From contig PKDD01000165.1 in assembly GCA_002862465.1 (NCBI GenBank), positions 1-42,008 on the forward strand: a stretch of DNA of 42,008 nucleotides, given 5' to 3'. Below, piece by piece: positions 8,651-18,324 of the stretch (position 1 is its first letter; each line of letters begins with the position of its first letter). Below the pieces are notes generated by a model. That model searched no databases, was not told the origin of the DNA, and saw only the letters and a program-made list of their open reading frames with translations. The stretch comes from Haliea sp. (GTDB taxonomy: Bacteria; Pseudomonadota; Gammaproteobacteria; Pseudomonadales; Halieaceae). Made by a program: the position numbers and the translations under genes.

Positions 8651-11221
8651 TTATTCGCTGGGACCTATACGCTTTTTGGTATAACGAGTCGCCATTGCCA
8701 TCAGCGGATCGTCCGGCCAAGGGTGCTTGGGATAGCGGCCTTTCATTTCGCGCTTTACATCATAATAGCTACTGCGCCAAAAACCGGCGAGATCTTGCGT
8801 TATTTGCAAAGGTTGCTGCCCAGGAGAGAGGAGATGTATCTGCAACGCAACAAGCCCACCTGCTACTGTAGGCGTATCCTCACAACCGAACATTTCCTGC
8901 AATTTCACGGCTAGGACCGGCGGAGTTTGAGTATAATCTATTTCTATGCTGGAACCAGAAGGCGCTGCCCACCGCTCCGGCGCGAGTCGTTCTAACTCCA
9001 ACGGCAGTGGCCAAGGTAAAACCGCACGCAGGATCCCTTTTATATCCAGACTCAGAAAGTCTTCTAGGCGTCGGACTGGGTCCAGATAGGGCAATAGCCA
9101 AGATTCCAGTGTATCTAGCAATGCTTCATCTGACAGGTCAGGCCATGGATTAGCCTGATCATCCGGCGCTGTCATATGCAACAGCATCACTCTGGCCCGC
9201 CACTGCTCAACCTTCTTATTAAAGGAAAAAATTCCCATGCCTTTCTTGCGGACCACTGCCAACAAGGCCTGTAAGCGCGCCTCGTCTGACACATGCTCTA
9301 GAAGGTCTGATGACAACAAAATGCTGCCAATATGAGTCCGTCGCTCCGCCACAAACCGCTCTTTTTGATAATCCCACTCGACATTCTCTTGTTCTCGAAC
9401 AACTGTCGATAGCCCCTCATCAAAGTTAAAGGGGTCCAACGCGCTCGCACTGAAGATACGATCAATAGGCTCACCGACCTTCCCTCCCAGTTCCGCTACC
9501 GCTAACCATTCAGTGCCAACTAAGCTGTCCTCGACAGGCAGCTTAGCGCTGCGCCCATTACTCAACTGATAGGTATAGCCATCACCCCCCGCACGCAGGC
9601 GGGCAATACGATCTGGATAGGCCCTCGCGAGTAAAACGCTGATAATGTCAGCTTGATCGACGCTAGAAATAAACGTCTCTGGCGTATATATTTCAGCGAC
9701 CATATTTGCGAAGCGGCGCGCCTGTTTCCAGATCCGCTTGAACCAACCCTGTAGCATGTCTGGACAGCGACTCTCACCCATTAGCACTGCAACAGTGTTC
9801 GAGATATCAACACCCTGTTCGCCAAACGGATTACGTTCAGAAAGTATTGCTGCGAGTAAACATCCGGTTTCTCTCGCGTGCATATCGCAACCACCCAAAA
9901 GCATGTGAGCCAGACGCGGATGCATAGGCATTTGTGCCAGACACGCACCATGCGGCGAGAGTTGCAAGCGGCCCGCTGCATTGATGAATGTTGCCTCGCA
10001 CTGTTCCAGAATCGAGAGAGCTTGAGCAAAAGCAGCCGCCGGCGGAGGATCCAGCCAGCGTAATTCACTGCCGTCATCCACGCCCCAGGATAATAATTGC
10101 AACACCAGAGGGGCTAAGTCTGCCTGAAGTATTTCAGGCAGAGCATGAGCCACCAATCTCTGGTGCTGTTCCTCACTCCACAGTCGATAACAGCGCCCGG
10201 GACCCTGCCGTCCAGCACGCCCCTTGCGCTGTTCTGCAGACGCCTGCGAGATTCGTACAGTGGTTAGCCGCGTCATACCCGTAACCGGATCAAATGCAGC
10301 TTCACGCACTAGGCCCGAATCGACCACCACTGTAATACCTTCGATAGTGAGGCTAGTCTCTGCTACATTTGTAGACAAAACGATTCGGCGCACCCCATTG
10401 GACGCTGGCAACAGTGCCTGCCTCTGTCGCTCTGGGGACAACCCCCCATAGAGAGGGCATATTTGTAATGCCTCGGCTGAATGTTCTAGTGCAGCAGCCA
10501 GCCCTTTTGCCACACTGCTAATCTCGCGCTGACCTGGAAGAAAGACTAGGACACTGCCAGTCCGCTCCTTCAAGACACGCAGCACCATACTAATGGTGGG
10601 CTGTATAACAGAATGACCTAATTGATGCGCGCCGCAATAGCGAGTTTCAACCGGAAACTGGCGACCGTCCGAGGTAACTATCGGAGCATTGTCCATCAGC
10701 TTTGATATCTCCTCACCTGCGAGGGTGGCAGACATGACCAGTAGCTTTAATGCGGGGCCCTCACGAAATACTTCGCGGCCATACAGCGCAAGCGCGAGAC
10801 ACAGGTCTGCATCAAGGTTACGCTCATGAAATTCATCGAAGATGACCAAACCGACATCTTCTAGCCCAGGATCACGTTGCAGCCTGTGGGTAAGAATACC
10901 CTCTGTGATTACCTCAATACGGGTATTTTCGCTCACGCACGTATCCGCGCGGATACGGTATCCAACGGTTTGGCCAACCGCATCTCCTAGCAATTGCGCC
11001 ATACGCGAAGCAGCAGCTCTAGCGGCCATACGACGTGGCTCCAACATTAGGATTTTGCGTCCGCGCAACCAAGGTTGATCCAATAATTCCAGCGGCACGA
11101 TCGTAGTCTTACCAGCGCCTGGCGGCGCCTGAAGCACCACCTCGTTGCCCTCACTCAGGCAGCGTTTGAGTTGCTCAAGAACCTCCGCAATGGGAAGCTG
11201 GTTGCCAGGGTCATAATACAT
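8651..11221 (-). CDS. hrpB: ATP-dependent helicase HrpB
   Basis: 856 residues, the usual size for HrpB, a DExH-box (DEAH/RHA type) helicase of uncertain cellular role. Walker A is APPGAGKTT (Lys38), motif II is DEFH (129-132), and motif III is SAT (164-166). Motif VI is the QRKGRAGRQGPGRCYRL stretch. The helicase core is followed by the HA2/winged-helix region and the long HrpB-specific C-terminal domain ending in WPDDPLMA...KKRIG. In many Pseudomonas-like species hrpB is a single gene, as it appears here. No good Shine-Dalgarno precedes the ATG, but this start fits the family N-terminus (LPIAEVLEQL). Confidence 0.95.
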   Translation of the reverse strand: MYYDPGNQLPIAEVLEQLKRCLSEGNEVVLQAPPGAGKTTIVPLELLDQPWLRGRKILMLEPRRMAARAAASRMAQLLGDAVGQTVGYRIRADTCVSENTRIEVITEGILTHRLQRDPGLEDVGLVIFDEFHERNLDADLCLALALYGREVFREGPALKLLVMSATLAGEEISKLMDNAPIVTSDGRQFPVETRYCGAHQLGHSVIQPTISMVLRVLKERTGSVLVFLPGQREISSVAKGLAAALEHSAEALQICPLYGGLSPERQRQALLPASNGVRRIVLSTNVAETSLTIEGITVVVDSGLVREAAFDPVTGMTRLTTVRISQASAEQRKGRAGRQGPGRCYRLWSEEQHQRLVAHALPEILQADLAPLVLQLLSWGVDDGSELRWLDPPPAAAFAQALSILEQCEATFINAAGRLQLSPHGACLAQMPMHPRLAHMLLGGCDMHARETGCLLAAILSERNPFGEQGVDISNTVAVLMGESRCPDMLQGWFKRIWKQARRFANMVAEIYTPETFISSVDQADIISVLLARAYPDRIARLRAGGDGYTYQLSNGRSAKLPVEDSLVGTEWLAVAELGGKVGEPIDRIFSASALDPFNFDEGLSTVVREQENVEWDYQKERFVAERRTHIGSILLSSDLLEHVSDEARLQALLAVVRKKGMGIFSFNKKVEQWRARVMLLHMTAPDDQANPWPDLSDEALLDTLESWLLPYLDPVRRLEDFLSLDIKGILRAVLPWPLPLELERLAPERWAAPSGSSIEIDYTQTPPVLAVKLQEMFGCEDTPTVAGGLVALQIHLLSPGQQPLQITQDLAGFWRSSYYDVKREMKGRYPKHPWPDDPLMAMATRYTKKRIGPSE

Positions 11222-11459
11222 ACGGTCAGTCTAACGAAGCTAGAGCCTGTAGGCTATGGTATATCATGACCCGACAGGGGTAAGAACCTTAATTCAATGG
11301 GACAACGCCTATCATAACCACGTTGCCACAGTCTGGCCGCGCGATTTTATTATTCTCTGCTAAAGTCCATTACAAACCACAGCAAAAAGTCGACGGGTTA
11401 GTCAGCGAGAGTGACGGATAGCATAAATTGCCTGCTAACATGCGTTGACATAAGGCGCA

Positions 11460-12323
11460 TTAGCCGGACGCTGGAAAAGGATACTTGAAATCCACACAAT
11501 CCTCGGTATAAGCCCACAGTCGCTTGGCCTCAGCTGGATCTCGGGCCCATGACTTTGGGTTTTTGCGCTTACAATTGGAAAAGTATCCGCCAGTGATCTC
11601 CGCCACCTCATCGCTGCAGCACAGAAAGACTGAGGTCTGCGCTCCTTGATCTGGGCTGCGGAAAAAGGGTTTCAATAATCGCGGCAAATTACGACTAAAA
11701 AACCCACTATTCTGAGTACCCAAAGAGGTTGCCACAGCACCAGGGTGCAGACAATTTACAGTGACGTCATGACCCTTCAACTGCTCAGAAAGATATTTCG
11801 TAAACAATATATTCGCAAGCTTGGAACGTCCATATTCTCGAAAAGTTCGGAAGCTGCGAGTGGCCTGCATATCATCGTAGCCCATGTTCTTGACGAAAGT
11901 ATGAGCATGTGACGATACACTAACAATGCGAGCCTTTGGCGTTTTCAACAGCAGCGGCAATAGCAGGCCCGTGAGCAGAAATGGGGCAAAGTGATTTACC
12001 GCCAACGTCTCTTCATATCCGTCTATAGTCTCTTTACGAGTTGTATTCACGACACCCGCATTATTCAGTAGAACGTCCAACGATTCTGCTCGTGACAGGA
12101 ATTCTTCCGCTGCCCGCCGCACACTGCCTAGGTCCGCCATGTTCATAATAATAATATCTGGCCTTGTGCCCCCCTGATCGATGATTTCCCGTTGCAGAGC
12201 TTCAGCTTTATCGCGATCGCGGCAAAACAATGTGAGCTGGGCACCCAGCCTGGCAAACTCTAGGCTGGCGGCACGACCGATGCCCGCGGTAGGTCCAGTT
12301 ATAGCAATATGTGTACCTTCCAA
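11460..12323 (-). CDS. Short-chain dehydrogenase/reductase (retinol dehydrogenase-like)
   Basis: A classical SDR of about 287 residues. It has the Rossmann motif TGPTAGIG (about 9-16), NNAG (87-90), a catalytic Ser at 137/138 (VSVSS), and Tyr164/Lys168 in YGRSK. The ARG/ASP-rich loop after the second strand (FCRDRDKA) suggests NADP(H) preference. The overall pattern resembles the retinol-dehydrogenase/WWOX-like group, but the substrate is unknown. The start is chosen as TTG at 12323 because GAGGAG sits six bases before it. The longer frame opens with another TTG at 12353 with no such site. The acyltransferase gene is divergent from it 140 bases away. Confidence 0.88.
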   Translation of the reverse strand: MEGTHIAITGPTAGIGRAASLEFARLGAQLTLFCRDRDKAEALQREIIDQGGTRPDIIIMNMADLGSVRRAAEEFLSRAESLDVLLNNAGVVNTTRKETIDGYEETLAVNHFAPFLLTGLLLPLLLKTPKARIVSVSSHAHTFVKNMGYDDMQATRSFRTFREYGRSKLANILFTKYLSEQLKGHDVTVNCLHPGAVATSLGTQNSGFFSRNLPRLLKPFFRSPDQGAQTSVFLCCSDEVAEITGGYFSNCKRKNPKSWARDPAEAKRLWAYTEDCVDFKYPFPASG

Positions 12324-12463
12324 GAAAAACTCCTCTCTGCCACTAATAGTCAAGCTACACTGTAGTCGAAAATAGACTTTTCTGAAAGTTCAGAGACAGT
12401 CCGCCACTATGATAGTTATACCTGCATAGCTATACTCTCTCAACTTCGTAAGGTGCGCTCAAC

Positions 12464-13345
12464 ATGTCCCTATTTGAAAAAAATAATACCCCCCTCAGCG
12501 ATCCACGCAGGCTGGAGCATCATATAAAGCAAGCACTTGCTGTAAAATCTCCAAACGGGCTGACTGTCGAAATCGCTTATCAAATAGTAAAGCGCATATT
12601 CAACCCGATGGTAATCGGCGCTCAAAACATCCCCAAAGGTCCATGTCTTTTTGTAGGAAATCACTCATTATTTGCTCTAGATGGGGCGATCATAAGGCCT
12701 GTTTTCTTAAAAGAACTGCAACGCTTTCCGCGCGCCATGGGAGACAAATTTTTATTTACCATTCAACCTGTGGCAAATATTCTCGTGGAGCATGGTATTG
12801 TCATGGGCCACCCTGAAGTATGCAGCGCCTTGATGCGTGATCAGCAGGATCTGTTACTGTTTCCAGGCGGCGCTTATGAATCAGTAAAACCGAAATCTAA
12901 ACTGTATGAACTACAGTGGAAAGAACGCTACGGCTTCGTAAGATTGGCAGCTATGCATGGCTATACAATAATGCCATTTGGGCTTGTAGGGCCCGATGAT
13001 TTCTATGGACATCTCATGGAAGGACGCGACCTGCCTGATTCCGCATTGGGAAATCTATTAGCCCGAATAGGGCTGCTCACTGACGACACCCGCTCCGATA
13101 TCATTCCACCCATCCCTATTGGATCACTTGGCACGCCGCTCCCTAAGCCTCAGCGTTGTTATCTCGGTTTTGGTAAACCTATCAACCTATCGCAACATGA
13201 AGGTAAAACGCTGGCAAAAAAAAGGCTGCTAGCTATTCGTGAGGAAGTCGCAAATCAGATAGAACACCAACTCACAGAATTATTGTTGAAACGAGAGCAG
13301 GACAAGGGAAAAGATAGCTTGCTGCAACGCCTTCTCACCTTTTGA
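12464..13345 (+). CDS. PlsC-like acyltransferase (TMEM68/DGAT-like subgroup)
   Basis: A 293-residue member of the lysophospholipid acyltransferase superfamily, expected at the inner membrane to move an acyl chain onto a glycerolipid or related acceptor. The catalytic block is VGNHSLFALDG (about 64-74) and the phosphate/acceptor block is LLFPGGAYES (about 132-142). His67 and Asp73 are five residues apart rather than the four of the usual HX4D motif; this looks like the arrangement of a more distant subgroup and is not obviously inactivating. There is no long membrane helix. AAGGTG precedes the ATG. The gene converges on the MATE exporter gene with a gap of only nine bases. Confidence 0.8.
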   Translation: MSLFEKNNTPLSDPRRLEHHIKQALAVKSPNGLTVEIAYQIVKRIFNPMVIGAQNIPKGPCLFVGNHSLFALDGAIIRPVFLKELQRFPRAMGDKFLFTIQPVANILVEHGIVMGHPEVCSALMRDQQDLLLFPGGAYESVKPKSKLYELQWKERYGFVRLAAMHGYTIMPFGLVGPDDFYGHLMEGRDLPDSALGNLLARIGLLTDDTRSDIIPPIPIGSLGTPLPKPQRCYLGFGKPINLSQHEGKTLAKKRLLAIREEVANQIEHQLTELLLKREQDKGKDSLLQRLLTF

Positions 13346-13354
13346 GCCGTCTGC

Positions 13355-14722
13355 CTATTCGCGCATGACCCGCGCAAGCCGCTCCGGATGACGCCATGTG
13401 CCACCGATTAGCCGACCTAAATAAAGAAAACCAAGAATGATCAGCATCGCAACAAACACCCACCAAGAAACTAATGGCCCATAGCCATACACAACAATCA
13501 CGCCATATTGGGCCATCAGCATCAGCCAATGCACAGAGATCGACGTTACCATGATCCAACGCGTGTCCCCTGCGCCACGAAGCGCGCCACCGGCGACTAA
13601 GATTGTGGCATCCGCGAGCATATACGTGATCAGGCCCACCATCATGTCACTGGCGAGTTCACGTATCGCCGCGAAATTTTCGCTCGGTGTCTCAAACACA
13701 TCAATCAGGTTCTCTCGAAAGATAAGAAAACAAATCGCCAATACGCCGGAGTAGCCCAATCCGACTATAAACCCTGAAGAAATTACCTGATTAGCTCTTA
13801 CCATGCTGCCGCTACCTACTAAGCGACCGATAAAGCTCATCACACCAATATTTAATCCAATCATTGGAATAAACGAGAGCATATCCCAGTTAAATACGAT
13901 GGCCATCGCAGCACCCTGCGCTACACCATAGGATTGAAACAGCAATAAAAAGAGGTTAAAACTAGAAGTATTCATAAAAGACTCCAACCCCGATGGCATA
14001 CCTAAACGGAGGTAACGACGCATGATGCCTCGATCCAGACGCCACGATTGAGCTACAGAAAACTGACGCTGATGATCCGCTGACAGATAAAAATACAGAA
14101 AGACACTGATGGCAAATACGGTAGCAACAATAGTTCCCAAGGCAGCACCCGCGATACCCATCTCAGGCATACCGAGATGACCAAATATAAGTGCCCATGA
14201 CAGTGGTACGTTGAGTGCGGCGCCTGATAAGTCTGCGACCATCACAACACGGGTCCGCCCAATACCAGCAAAATATGAAGCTAAGCACGCCTTAAGTAGG
14301 GTGAAAATACTCCCACTCATCAGAATATAAAAATACGTCTGCTCTAGCGGAACCTGAGATGGTGAGTGCCCAAGTATGGCAAATGCTTGCCCACCGAAGT
14401 ATGTCATCACCAGCAAGAATGGTGCGCTGCCCAAAGCAATCAGAATGCCCTGAGTGGTCACTAGCGAGCACTTTTCGAATTGTCCTGCCCCAAAGTGCTG
14501 TGCGACTAAGGCATTTCCATACGTTATCAAACCCATAAACAGCGAAAAACAAAAAAAGGCTGCCACGCCACCGCCCAAGGATGCAGCAATATGTGCGGCG
14601 TCGATATGAGACATAAACAAACGATCGGTAAAAACCATTACTGCAAATGCGCCTTGCGACACCATCATAGGCAATGACAATTTGAGTAATTCTTGCAGAG
14701 CAGTTAAAGAGGTAATTTTCAA
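13355..14722 (-). CDS. MATE family efflux transporter
   Basis: A 455-residue, 12-helix MATE exporter that should use a Na+ or H+ gradient to expel organic cations or other small molecules. Family signatures include LSLPMMVSQGAFAVMVFTDRLFMSHID at the first helices, GMPSGLESFMNTSSFNLF at the start of the second half (about residue 230), and a 7th-8th-helix region with FIGRLVGSG. The frame opens at a TTG. The next in-frame Met is residue 19, inside the first helix, so the TTG or an unusual nearby codon is the likely start; no strong ribosome binding site is seen. The substrate cannot be deduced. Confidence 0.9.
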   Translation of the reverse strand: MKITSLTALQELLKLSLPMMVSQGAFAVMVFTDRLFMSHIDAAHIAASLGGGVAAFFCFSLFMGLITYGNALVAQHFGAGQFEKCSLVTTQGILIALGSAPFLLVMTYFGGQAFAILGHSPSQVPLEQTYFYILMSGSIFTLLKACLASYFAGIGRTRVVMVADLSGAALNVPLSWALIFGHLGMPEMGIAGAALGTIVATVFAISVFLYFYLSADHQRQFSVAQSWRLDRGIMRRYLRLGMPSGLESFMNTSSFNLFLLLFQSYGVAQGAAMAIVFNWDMLSFIPMIGLNIGVMSFIGRLVGSGSMVRANQVISSGFIVGLGYSGVLAICFLIFRENLIDVFETPSENFAAIRELASDMMVGLITYMLADATILVAGGALRGAGDTRWIMVTSISVHWLMLMAQYGVIVVYGYGPLVSWWVFVAMLIILGFLYLGRLIGGTWRHPERLARVMRE

Positions 14723-14872
14723 TGAAAAGCAAAGGCCTGTTTTTCTGGGCTGTATCTAAGCGCCGAAGAGCATAGTAAGTCTCTATTTATATCGCGAGCT
14801 AAAATGGCACTACAGCGCGAGGTAGCTACACTGCTGTTTGGCTAAGACTAATCTACTGATCAAGCAATTATC

Positions 14873-15943
14873 TTAAGAAGATTTTGAACGGGCAATGTTT
14901 AAACTGGCTCTCTCAAGGAACACCCAAGAAAATGCAGATGCACTATATATATAGTATATCTGGTGAAAAAAAACGCCACACAAAGCAAACAAGAAACCCC
15001 CTCTTCTATTAAAAAAGATGAATAGATCACGGTTCACGGCGAGAACTAAACCCGCCAAAGCGAAGACCAAAATCGGACTAATGTAACCCGCCAAAGAGAA
15101 CATTATCCCAAGAAGTAATATTCCAGCTAAACCAGCACGCGCCTGCTCCCCCACACCGACATTCAGATCGTTGGGAATACCATCTCCAGAACTCAGAATC
15201 AGGCGTGACCAAGGTATAGCACGCCTAAAGATCTCAGTGTGAATTAGATTCCAAAATCGCCAAACTTTGAGATGCGTACATTGCATATCTCGCAGCAGAC
15301 GTATTCGACCGCCTGCTTTTATCATACGGTGCCCTAGTTCAATATCCTCAATCGATGGGTATTGATAACGCTCCACGTCAAAACCCCCGCTATCCAAAAA
15401 AGCGGTGCGCCTAACGGCCCCGCATCCAGACCAAAATGTGGATGCCTCGTCCTTCGCTCGACTGTGGTAATAATGATGCACTAGATTTTTGTACTGGGAA
15501 AAAAAGTTTTTAGCGGGAGGGTTGCTATCGTAGGATCCGAACACCGCAACAACTTGATCTACGTCAAACCCGACGGCAAGACATTTTGCGGCATCGCTAT
15601 GCACCACAACGTCTGCATCGACAAACCAGAGTATATCGCCGAGTGCCGTATTGGCTGCCTGATTCCTGGCCCCTCCAGGGCCGAGGCGACCACCAGAGGA
15701 TACTACCTTGGCTCCTATGTTTGCTGCTATCTCCTTACTTCCATCTGTTGAGCCGTCGTCCACCACAATAACTTCGAAAATTTCTCCTCGATGCATCATG
15801 TCGACTAGCGGAGGCAAACTCCGTGGTATGAATTCACATCCATTGTAGACAGGCATAATAACGCTGATGCGCTTATCCAAATCATTGACTTGGACTTCGG
15901 GAAAATCAGCTGTTTCGTTGCTACTCAAGACGCGATACGCCAA
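14873..15943 (-). CDS. Family 2 glycosyltransferase with C-terminal membrane helices
   Basis: About 356 residues. The N-terminal GT-A domain has VIMPVYNG (28-35), VDDGSTDGS (61-69), the metal-binding DAD (109-111) and an acidic acceptor-side motif IEDIELGHRM (about 194-203). The last 100 residues hold two or three hydrophobic segments (LAGILLLGIMFSLAGYISP and the ALCGVFFHQIYYIY region). This is the layout of inner-membrane GT2 enzymes that act on lipid-linked sugars or glycolipids. No ATG precedes the catalytic domain; the frame opens with TTG at 15943 and the first internal Met is residue 30, so the exact start is uncertain. It lies 234 bases downstream of the flavoprotein gene on the same strand. 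Confidence 0.88.
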   Translation of the reverse strand: MAYRVLSSNETADFPEVQVNDLDKRISVIMPVYNGCEFIPRSLPPLVDMMHRGEIFEVIVVDDGSTDGSKEIAANIGAKVVSSGGRLGPGGARNQAANTALGDILWFVDADVVVHSDAAKCLAVGFDVDQVVAVFGSYDSNPPAKNFFSQYKNLVHHYYHSRAKDEASTFWSGCGAVRRTAFLDSGGFDVERYQYPSIEDIELGHRMIKAGGRIRLLRDMQCTHLKVWRFWNLIHTEIFRRAIPWSRLILSSGDGIPNDLNVGVGEQARAGLAGILLLGIMFSLAGYISPILVFALAGLVLAVNRDLFIFFNRRGGFLFALCGVFFHQIYYIYSASAFSWVFLERASLNIARSKSS

Positions 15944-16177
15944 TAATGTTTAGCTTGTTTAGTTCTAATCGATACACTTCTGCGTCCCATTTCGTAATCA
16001 CAGCCCCCGTTCCCGAGGCGGAAGGCAGAAAGCGCGGCCACGTGAAGGCCATCAACGCTCAAATGCCACAGAAGCACTTTAAACAGCCTCAACCGCCTCG
16101 TAGCAGCTTTACTACACTTGTGACAAATCCAGTCGCTGACTGAAGGGCAGAAAGTTCATTACTTAGTGACCTTCACC

Positions 16178-17647
16178 CTATAACTTATATGAATCACGTT
16201 TAGAATCGTCTAAACGCTTGATCTCCTGATATTCAGGCTCAGTATTGACATCCATATGGTCGACATTATAACCAAGAATTTTTCGTCCTAACAGCAGTCC
16301 CATCTCAATTGAGTGATCAGCGTTATTGTAACGGTGCGTTCCACCTCTCCCAACGATATGTAAACCTTCAAACTGTGCAAGAAAATCGTTAATCTGAGCG
16401 ATTTTTCCGGCATACTCAAGATCGTATACGGGATAGGCCTGCAGAGTCCGGATACAGGAAAAATCGATAACCTCTGAACTATCAATAAACTTCAGCTTTT
16501 TCTCTAGATCACTAATACACTGCTGACCAACCTCTTCATCTGTCATATTCCAGATATGATCATCCTTCGTGCAGAAGCATTCCAATACTAACGAAGTAGT
16601 CGATTGATCGGGAATCATTGCAGGACTCCAGTTTTTAGGTTCATGCAGACGTCCAAACAGGATGTCCTCGTCTTGCACATAAAGCCAAGTGTCGATAGAT
16701 ACTCTTTCCTTTCTGAGGATAACGTTAACCGTAATCAATGCTCGGAAACTAAGTCCTTTAGCAGCATCGATCACGCTCTGATCACATGCAGGCTCCATAA
16801 TTCGCGGCAACACACCCAAAGGAATAGTTGAAACGACAGTGGTGGCCCGTATTGAATACTCCTCTCCGTCAAGTTTCCGATAAATTATTTCGAAATCATT
16901 TGGCCCAATATACTTAATTCTGGTGACAGTTGACCCGAGCACAACGGCATCAGGACCGGTCTTGGCCACAATGTCTTCAGCCATTCTCTGAGGAATACGG
17001 ACGTAACCGTCGCGCGGATACATGAATTCCTCTATCAGACTTTCATTATCCGACTTGGTCTTCATTAAAGATTCCTGAATCACAGTCCAAATCGACAAAC
17101 CGGCGCTACGTTGAGAAACCCAGTCTGAAGACAACTTCTCACAAGGAAGTCCCCAAACTTTTTCACTGTAACGGCGAAAGAACATGTCGTATAGCTTGCC
17201 GCCAAATTGCGCTACGTAGGCGTCTCTCATGTTATTAATCGATTTATCAAAAATAGAATACTGTAACGCGGACCACAGATAGGTAACACCAGCATGCACG
17301 ATAGTAGGAATACCAGCATTTTTAATAACGTTGAGAATGCTAATGGGGTACAGATAATACCCGCCATCATAGTATATACGGCTGATGCGGTGAACCCAGA
17401 CGACCTCGTCGCCCATCAACCTTCGAAACCAATTATTCAGGTCCTCATTCTTGCTAAACCATCGATGACCTCCGAGATCAAATTTATAGCCCTTGTACTC
17501 GTTCGTATTGCACAGCCCTCCGACGAAATCATTTCGATCTAAAACCGACACCTTAACGCCGTTAACGCTCAACTCATGCCCCGTGGCAAGCCCAGCAGGA
17601 CCAGCGCCAAGAATCACAACGTGTTCATTCGTATTCATATCTACCAT
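16178..17647 (-). CDS. FAD-dependent oxidoreductase, UDP-galactopyranose-mutase/protoporphyrinogen-oxidase-like
   Basis: About 489 residues. The N-terminal dinucleotide fold GAGPAG (14-19) is followed by the FAD-binding GGLCNTNEYKGYKFDLGGHR stretch. Farther on are a YPIS segment, EKVWGLPCEKLSSDWVSQR, and a C-terminal FAD loop IVGRGGTHRYNNADHSIEMG. This set is shared by the UDP-galactopyranose mutase/amine-oxidase superfamily group often found in polysaccharide clusters, where the enzymes rearrange or oxidise a sugar nucleotide or lipid. Its substrate is unknown. The ATG at 17647 is preferred: it begins four bases after the upstream gene's stop, whereas the longer frame starts with TTG inside that gene. 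The ATG at 17638 is a second option. It is tightly linked to the PGYSV membrane-protein gene upstream. Confidence 0.85.
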   Translation of the reverse strand: MVDMNTNEHVVILGAGPAGLATGHELSVNGVKVSVLDRNDFVGGLCNTNEYKGYKFDLGGHRWFSKNEDLNNWFRRLMGDEVVWVHRISRIYYDGGYYLYPISILNVIKNAGIPTIVHAGVTYLWSALQYSIFDKSINNMRDAYVAQFGGKLYDMFFRRYSEKVWGLPCEKLSSDWVSQRSAGLSIWTVIQESLMKTKSDNESLIEEFMYPRDGYVRIPQRMAEDIVAKTGPDAVVLGSTVTRIKYIGPNDFEIIYRKLDGEEYSIRATTVVSTIPLGVLPRIMEPACDQSVIDAAKGLSFRALITVNVILRKERVSIDTWLYVQDEDILFGRLHEPKNWSPAMIPDQSTTSLVLECFCTKDDHIWNMTDEEVGQQCISDLEKKLKFIDSSEVIDFSCIRTLQAYPVYDLEYAGKIAQINDFLAQFEGLHIVGRGGTHRYNNADHSIEMGLLLGRKILGYNVDHMDVNTEPEYQEIKRLDDSKRDSYKL

Positions 17648-17651
17648 GCCG

Positions 17652-18293
17652 TTAAGAAGTCTTATGTCGAATTTCAACTAGCTTGTTGTATATGGAAGCA
17701 AGCAACAAGCATGAGAGGAAAACCAGACCAAATAATTCAACGGCGCCCCACAATCCACCGATAATACTGACACTGTAGCCTGGTATATAATTTGAAAATA
17801 GCGCTGCGTGAACACTCTCGTCCGCTGTGCCTCGCACCACTAACCAGGCTGTCGAAGCAAACAAACCTAGGCTAGCAATAGAACCAATAGCGACACCTAG
17901 GCTGACGCCATGAAGCCGCAACGTGGAAGGCTTGAGGACCGGATTGGCGTCAGACACCGGACTCAGTAATAGCGCCGATATTCGTGTACCTAATACTTTT
18001 CCATAGACTCTGTAACTCAACCAACTGCCAGTGCCGCAGTATACAAAGGCCCAGAATGCTCCGACCCACGCTCCAATAGGAGACACGGAGTAGCCGGGAA
18101 AGAAGATCGCTAATAAATCCAGATAACCACCGGAGTCACCACCCCACTTCACAATAGAGGCTTGTGTTGCTAGATAAATAACTACTGCCGCTAAAGTCCC
18201 TGCGGTCAAACCAAGTATACGTGCATTGAACCGGATCGCTGCTTTCAGTAACTTCAAATTCACTTGATCGGCATCGTCATTTATGGCGTTCAT
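17652..18293 (-). CDS. Membrane protein with two PGYSV units (unknown family)
   Basis: A 213-residue protein I do not recognise. It contains two copies of the same unit. Each has a hydrophobic helix (about 30-47 and 123-142), a loop of 15-20 residues, the motif (F/I)PGYSVSxIG (about 70-80 and 163-173), and a second helix rich in Gly, Ala and Phe. A single copy of the same unit makes up the next gene upstream. The pattern gives four membrane segments, with PGYSV just before the second helix of each pair. The role is unknown; tight linkage to the flavoprotein gene (four-base gap) suggests a shared pathway. GAGGAAG precedes the ATG. A small PDZ-like or enzyme domain is not seen. Confidence 0.7.
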   Translation of the reverse strand: MNAINDDADQVNLKLLKAAIRFNARILGLTAGTLAAVVIYLATQASIVKWGGDSGGYLDLLAIFFPGYSVSPIGAWVGAFWAFVYCGTGSWLSYRVYGKVLGTRISALLLSPVSDANPVLKPSTLRLHGVSLGVAIGSIASLGLFASTAWLVVRGTADESVHAALFSNYIPGYSVSIIGGLWGAVELFGLVFLSCLLLASIYNKLVEIRHKTS

Positions 18294-18324
18294 GTTTTGG
18301 TCTTCCTCACCTCAGTCACCCCTC

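Noticed and set aside
14292-14732. 146-residue minus-strand frame overlapping the start of the MATE gene
   Set aside because: It is a shifted-frame shadow; the MATE frame has clear family sequence over the same bases.
15946-16143. Small plus-strand frame with a VPEAEGRK stretch, like a PEP-CTERM motif
   Set aside because: There is no following membrane helix or basic end, no ribosome binding site, and the motif is out of context; treated as chance.
16128-16144. Hairpin after the flavoprotein gene as a terminator
   Set aside because: The stem of seven pairs includes a wobble and lacks a real T-run, so it is not strong enough to say that the transcript ends before GT2.
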